Positions 60,980-64,000 of a stretch of 64,000 nucleotides of DNA are shown piece by piece. The notes under the pieces were generated by a model. That model made no database searches and was not told the origin of the DNA. It was given only the letters and a program-made list of their open reading frames with translations. Each line of letters starts with the position of its first letter. Positions within the stretch are counted from its first letter, which is position 1. The position numbers and the translations under genes are program-made. Origin of the DNA: a virus; the IMG/VR virus record IMGVR_UViG_3300020595_000009, positions 104,883 through 168,882 of that record; one strand, 5' to 3'.

Positions 60980-61306
60980 TTAAGAATTATCTTGCGCTTC
61001 TTCAAGCTGCCTTCTTACTTTTTCTTTTTCTTGTTTTCTCTTCTTTCTTCGCTTTTCTTCGCTGCGAATTTCCGAAGGTTTTCTGTAATACTGTCTTTCT
61101 CTGTGGTTCTCAAGGACACGATCTTTCTTTAGCATCCTTTCTAGGACTCTGTATGCCTTCATGACATCTCCGTTCCTTACTTCCACTTGGTATGGCTCAA
61201 TTCCGTCTAGGGCATTGATTTTCTTTCCATACTTCTTTCTTTTCTTGTCAAGTTTTCGATCGTATTCTTCGAAATTTCCTTTACTTGACTTGTTGTACTT
61301 TCTCAT
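60980..61306 (-). CDS. bS21-like ribosomal protein (108 aa)
   Basis: The C-terminal 70 residues match bS21: VEVRNGDVMKAYRVLERMLK, then ENHRERQYYRKPSEIRSEEK and Lys/Arg tail. The N-terminal 35 residues are an extra basic extension. bS21 binds near the anti-Shine-Dalgarno; phage copies are known in pelagiphages and huge phages and may bias translation. It is located in the late head operon. Confidence 0.75.
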   Translation of the reverse strand: MRKYNKSSKGNFEEYDRKLDKKRKKYGKKINALDGIEPYQVEVRNGDVMKAYRVLERMLKKDRVLENHRERQYYRKPSEIRSEEKRRKKRKQEKEKVRRQLEEAQDNS

Positions 61307-61313
61307 TGGTCTC

Positions 61314-61706
61314 CTATAGTCCGAAAGCTGATAAATCTACACCGGAGTCATTAGGATCTGAGTCCCTTAGAGCACCGAATTTTTCTTGTTGCGAGGAAGG
61401 TGCGGCTGCTAACGGCTCCGTTCCTTCAAAAATGTTCACGCCGCCAAAGTTGCCTGCGCCGCCAATTGAGTCCAAGAGTCGTTTCCTGGTTTCGTTGATG
61501 TTTTTCTTTGGCTTGGCTTTTTGTGCTTTTTTCATAAACTTACGAATAGGTTCTTCATCTCTGCTCTCAGTTATAGTCGAGACAGAGACGCCTTGGACTG
61601 ATTCTTTGATTATGTGAGCAAGAACTCCTGGCTCTTCCATAATCACTTCTTTTACACACTCTTTAATAAGAGGCTTCAAGATCTTTGCGAGTTCATCTTT
61701 ATTCAT
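61314..61706 (-). CDS. Prohead core-associated protein (130 aa)
   Basis: LAKILKPLIKECVKEVIMEE followed by KKNINETRKRLLDSIG and FGGVNIFEGTEPL. It lies between protease and bS21-like gene with TAATG coupling. Likely head component by context. Confidence 0.65.
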   Translation of the reverse strand: MNKDELAKILKPLIKECVKEVIMEEPGVLAHIIKESVQGVSVSTITESRDEEPIRKFMKKAQKAKPKKNINETRKRLLDSIGGAGNFGGVNIFEGTEPLAAAPSSQQEKFGALRDSDPNDSGVDLSAFGL

Positions 61707-62329
61707 TATAGTCCTACTAGGTCGTAAATTTTCGAAAGTATTATTTGTTCTCTGGTGTTGTCCAAAGCGGTTCTTGTAAGGTCCTCGTTCATATAAGAAG
61801 TTCTTGTGGGGCCAACAAAAGCACCTGATGTTGATGGCTCCTGAACTACGTCAAAACAAATAAGCTGGAAATCTTCATTTACCATTGTTCCTTCACGTGA
61901 TTCACGAACTGAGCCTAAACCTCTTGATGAGATGCCGATTTTAACACCGGCATTGACCAAACCCTTGAGTATGTCTCCGGAGGGCGTTGGAAGAACTTCT
62001 AACTTACCCATTACCTTATTGCCGTCCATCCAAATGTCTGTTACTAGGTGTGAAACGTTCTTAAGATTAACAACTGAATCGTCCGGATGGTCAAGTTCGC
62101 CAACCGATCGTCTTTCAGCCACTACTTTTTTATAATTATCAACTTCTCTTCGTAGTGTTCTTTCCGGATACACACGACCATTGCCGTTCTTTTCTCCGTA
62201 TTTTTGTAAAACACCGGTAAGAATAGTGGCGCCTTCGTTGATTCTAATCTTTTCGCCTTCTGTTAGAAAGTCTTGACAGACCCCACCATCACAAAGCTCA
62301 TAAAACTCTCTCAATAATTGTTTACGCAT
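61706..62329 (-). CDS. Prohead maturation protease (gp21-like, 207 aa)
   Basis: GVLQKYGEKNGNGRVYPERT, catalytic His in SVGELDHPDDS and nucleophile Ser in VKIGISSRGLGSV, then FDVVQEPSTSGAFV. This is the herpes-protease-like fold of T4 gp21. It cleaves capsid and core proteins. It is upstream of scaffold and capsid genes. Confidence 0.93.
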   Translation of the reverse strand: MRKQLLREFYELCDGGVCQDFLTEGEKIRINEGATILTGVLQKYGEKNGNGRVYPERTLRREVDNYKKVVAERRSVGELDHPDDSVVNLKNVSHLVTDIWMDGNKVMGKLEVLPTPSGDILKGLVNAGVKIGISSRGLGSVRESREGTMVNEDFQLICFDVVQEPSTSGAFVGPTRTSYMNEDLTRTALDNTREQIILSKIYDLVGL

Positions 62330-62442
62330 CTAAATTTCCTTTGGCGGGCGTCACCCGCTCGGTTCAAGACCCTTTGCAGCAGCGACGAACCGGCTGTAGA
62401 GCCCATTTTTGTGTCCAAGGCATAATAATCTCCATTCTTTTA

Positions 62443-62450
62443 TAAATAGT
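62443..62450 (-). promoter_or_regulatory. Late promoter motif
   Basis: ACTATTTA (context AGACTATTTATAAAAG), 114 nt before the protease start. The 5' leader contains a GCGGG/CCCGC hairpin and a possible 19-codon ORF. Confidence 0.6.
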
Positions 62451-62470
62451 CTTAAAAACTCAAAAATTTC

Positions 62471-62698
62471 TTAAGTAAAAAGAAGAGTATTAATCATTTC
62501 AACTAGTTCACCAATGGCTTCGGCGGCTTCGTTAAGCTCGTTTTCGCCGGCGCCAACGATAAGGACTTCTTGATTTAGGTATTCTAACTTATCTTTTATT
62601 GTAGCAAGAAGTCCTTCGGGCGTCATGCGACGCTCGTTCATCGCAGCGGAAAGCTCTTCTTTGATAATCTCTACAAGCTTTGTTTTTGTGGTTTTCAT
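62471..62698 (-). CDS. Small late protein (75 aa)
   Basis: KLVEIIKEELSAAMNERRMT, then LLATIKDKLEYLNQEVL and an acidic helix. Late promoter motif 32 nt upstream, AAGGAG start. I recall similar short head-operon proteins in marine phages. Confidence 0.7.
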   Translation of the reverse strand: MKTTKTKLVEIIKEELSAAMNERRMTPEGLLATIKDKLEYLNQEVLIVGAGENELNEAAEAIGELVEMINTLLFT

Positions 62699-62729
62699 TT
62701 AATTCTCCTTTAAAATGTTTCTTGCCTTA

Positions 62730-62737
62730 TAAATAGT
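62730..62737 (-). promoter_or_regulatory. Late promoter motif
   Basis: ACTATTTA (context ACACTATTTATAAGG), 32 nt before the start at 62698. Confidence 0.65.
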
Positions 62738-62738
62738 G

Positions 62739-63008
62739 TTAAGTTTTATTAGTTCTAAAATTTATTCCTTCATCACCGAAAATTTGGCAAAGAGCATAAG
62801 AGGTGCCTGATGAAAGACACCCATAAGCAAAGCTGTATGAGAGTTCGGGTGTGTTTAGAATACAGTAAATAAGCAAGCCAGCCCAAAAACCAACGCACAT
62901 AGGGCAGTGGAAAAAGTGGTGCTTTGGCCTGATACTATTAAAGATTGATCCATAGACCAAGATCTGTGTCAATCCATAACTAGCCAGAATAAAAAGCAGC
63001 AGCGGCAT
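62739..63008 (-). CDS. DUF1360-like membrane protein (89 aa)
   Basis: An N-terminal membrane helix (LLLFILASYGLTQILVYG), then FHCPMCVGFWAGLLIYCIL, a second helix with the CxxC-GFW pattern of DUF1360, and a third hydrophobic segment. Function unknown in phage. TAATG coupling with the upstream gene. Confidence 0.75.
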   Translation of the reverse strand: MPLLLFILASYGLTQILVYGSIFNSIRPKHHFFHCPMCVGFWAGLLIYCILNTPELSYSFAYGCLSSGTSYALCQIFGDEGINFRTNKT

Positions 63009-63544
63009 TAGAAGTGGTAAGTAATGTAATACCTGCGAGCAAACCGAGGATCGATTGATCCTTTCTTCTCTGCTTGCGGAACGTTCCCTAGATCTGTATA
63101 AACCTCTGGATCTGTAAGACGCTCTTGCTCGTTGTCTTCAAACTTATCGTTCATTGCAAAGCTTGGCTCTTCCATTTGGAAATAGTCATAAAGTCTTGAT
63201 AGGGTAACTTCTACAAAATCAATCTTAGAGCCTTCCGCCGGCTTCATTATAGCAGCCTCCATAGACCCCATCATAATACCGCCCTGCATTGAGCCGTGTG
63301 CGATAACGCCATAGTCTGCAAGATAGGAGAAAAGATCATCCTGTGAATGATAAGTATGATCCCCCATTTCCGTTTTTGGAAAAGTTGTTATTTTAGCGTC
63401 TTTACGTGAGACGATTACGTGAAGCTCTGGATGATCGTTGACCAAGATGTCGCCGTTGAGCGCTTTCTTCGCTTTTAGCTTGATGGTCCGATCGGGAGGA
63501 GTGTCCGGTGTTGAGGAGTCGCTTACTTTAATTTGAATCGCCAT
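63008..63544 (-). CDS. Conserved late hypothetical protein (178 aa)
   Basis: Mixed beta-alpha protein with GVIAHGSMQGGIMMGSMEAA in the middle and a basic end PRFARRYYITYHF. It begins 17 nt inside the upstream gene, behind GGAG. Probably head-related by position. Confidence 0.7.
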   Translation of the reverse strand: MAIQIKVSDSSTPDTPPDRTIKLKAKKALNGDILVNDHPELHVIVSRKDAKITTFPKTEMGDHTYHSQDDLFSYLADYGVIAHGSMQGGIMMGSMEAAIMKPAEGSKIDFVEVTLSRLYDYFQMEEPSFAMNDKFEDNEQERLTDPEVYTDLGNVPQAEKKGSIDPRFARRYYITYHF

Positions 63545-64000
63545 AGTTGATCTCCTCTACTAGGGATTGAAGCTTGAGAGTATCCAAAAGAAGCTCTTCA
63601 TTTAGCTCTAAGTTCTCAAAGTTATTAAACTTCTTTGTAATGTCTTGTATGCCTTCTGAGATAACTGGGTTTTTTGCTTCAAAACTTTCTAGGGCATATT
63701 TTAGTTCATTAAGCTTTTCTGTAATAAACATTTTGAACTCAACTCCATCATCAGCAAATGAGGTAATGAACTGAGAAACTATTTTCTTTTGACCTTCTGA
63801 AAGCATTGTGCCGTATTCATCATTAAAGTTCTTAACAAACTCACGATAAACTAATGTGTCTATTGGCTTATATTCTTTCTTTTCATTGAGTGCTTCTTGA
63901 CCACAAAGTTTCTTGACTAGGTTGTCTTCCACTAAAACACGGCTTTTGGTATTATCCACACCTTGTAGAATACTGTGTATAGTGCCTAGATCTCTATCAT
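63528..64000 (-). CDS. Late protein, N-terminus outside window
   Basis: The frame continues open from the GTG at 63959 to the window edge; the added residues (DRDLGTIHSILQGVDNTKSR) look coding and continuous, so the true start lies beyond 64000. The visible part is helical with KEYKPIDTLVYREFVKNFND. Head or core protein by context. Confidence 0.75.
   Translation of the reverse strand, partial: DRDLGTIHSILQGVDNTKSRVLVEDNLVKKLCGQEALNEKKEYKPIDTLVYREFVKNFNDEYGTMLSEGQKKIVSQFITSFADDGVEFKMFITEKLNELKYALESFEAKNPVISEGIQDITKKFNNFENLELNEELLLDTLKLQSLVEEINYGDSN

Noticed and set aside
62341-62420. tRNA-like stretch with GGTTCAAGACC
   Set aside because: No acceptor, D or anticodon stems can be formed on either strand.

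Overview
The window is part of a tailed dsDNA bacteriophage genome with a contractile tail (a T4-superfamily myovirus). Every gene I can support lies on the minus strand, so the natural reading direction is right to left. Genes are tightly packed, with many ATGA/TAATG stop-start overlaps. Host hints are indirect. Two lipoprotein signal peptides and one Sec-type signal peptide point to a Gram-negative host, and several perfect or near-perfect sigma-70 promoters point to a host with a standard housekeeping sigma factor. The head and small virion proteins, the gp31-like co-chaperonin, the class II ribonucleotide reductase and the bS21-like protein resemble those of aquatic and marine T4-like phages. 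This is recalled family knowledge, not a search result. No integrase or lysogeny module is present.

Layout, right to left. 64000-60980: small head and core proteins, a DUF1360-like membrane protein, prohead protease (gp21-like), a prohead protein and a bS21-like protein. 60963-57192: two tandem decoration-like proteins, scaffold (gp22-like) and major capsid (gp23-like). 57087-42664: neck proteins, tail sheath, tail tube, a tail-assembly pair with overlapping frames, tape measure, gp53-like wedge and large baseplate or tail proteins. 42656-32515: replication and nucleotide module with a minimal PolA-type polymerase, a divergent tubulin/FtsZ-like protein, gp32-like SSB, RecA/UvsX, deaminase, 5'-3' exonuclease, DnaB-type helicase and class II RNR. 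32380-25180: GapR-like protein, GroES-like co-chaperonin, secreted proteins, ThyX, two unknown enzymes and a restriction-modification island next to a tRNA-Thr. 25074-14725: full-length DnaE with an intact-looking PHP domain, small SH3-like proteins, PurA, dUTPase, Dam-like methylase, IMPDH/GMPR and an acidic late protein. 14648-4189: ClpP, GroEL, Hsp20, two related PD-(D/E)XK nucleases, late proteins and a HAD phosphatase. 4114-1: an accessory end with a lipoprotein and a tandem family of MORN-like repeat proteins.

Three regulatory signal classes can be seen. (1) Host-type sigma-70 promoters, usually with CTTGACA or CTTGACT at -35, in front of middle-genome blocks. (2) An intergenic element of about 46 bp in seven copies, with a conserved TGTGGATAAGATCC core; its complement contains the DnaA-box sequence TTATCCACA plus GATC sites. 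(3) A short motif, ACTATTTA, 20-45 nt upstream of most late gene blocks, read in the gene direction, which is the reverse complement of the T4 late promoter core. Together the genes suggest a phage that remodels purine and pyrimidine pools (both enzymes acting at IMP, RNR, ThyX, dUTPase, deaminase). It also appears to bring its own folding and proteolysis set and several DNA adenine methylases, one paired with a candidate restriction nuclease.
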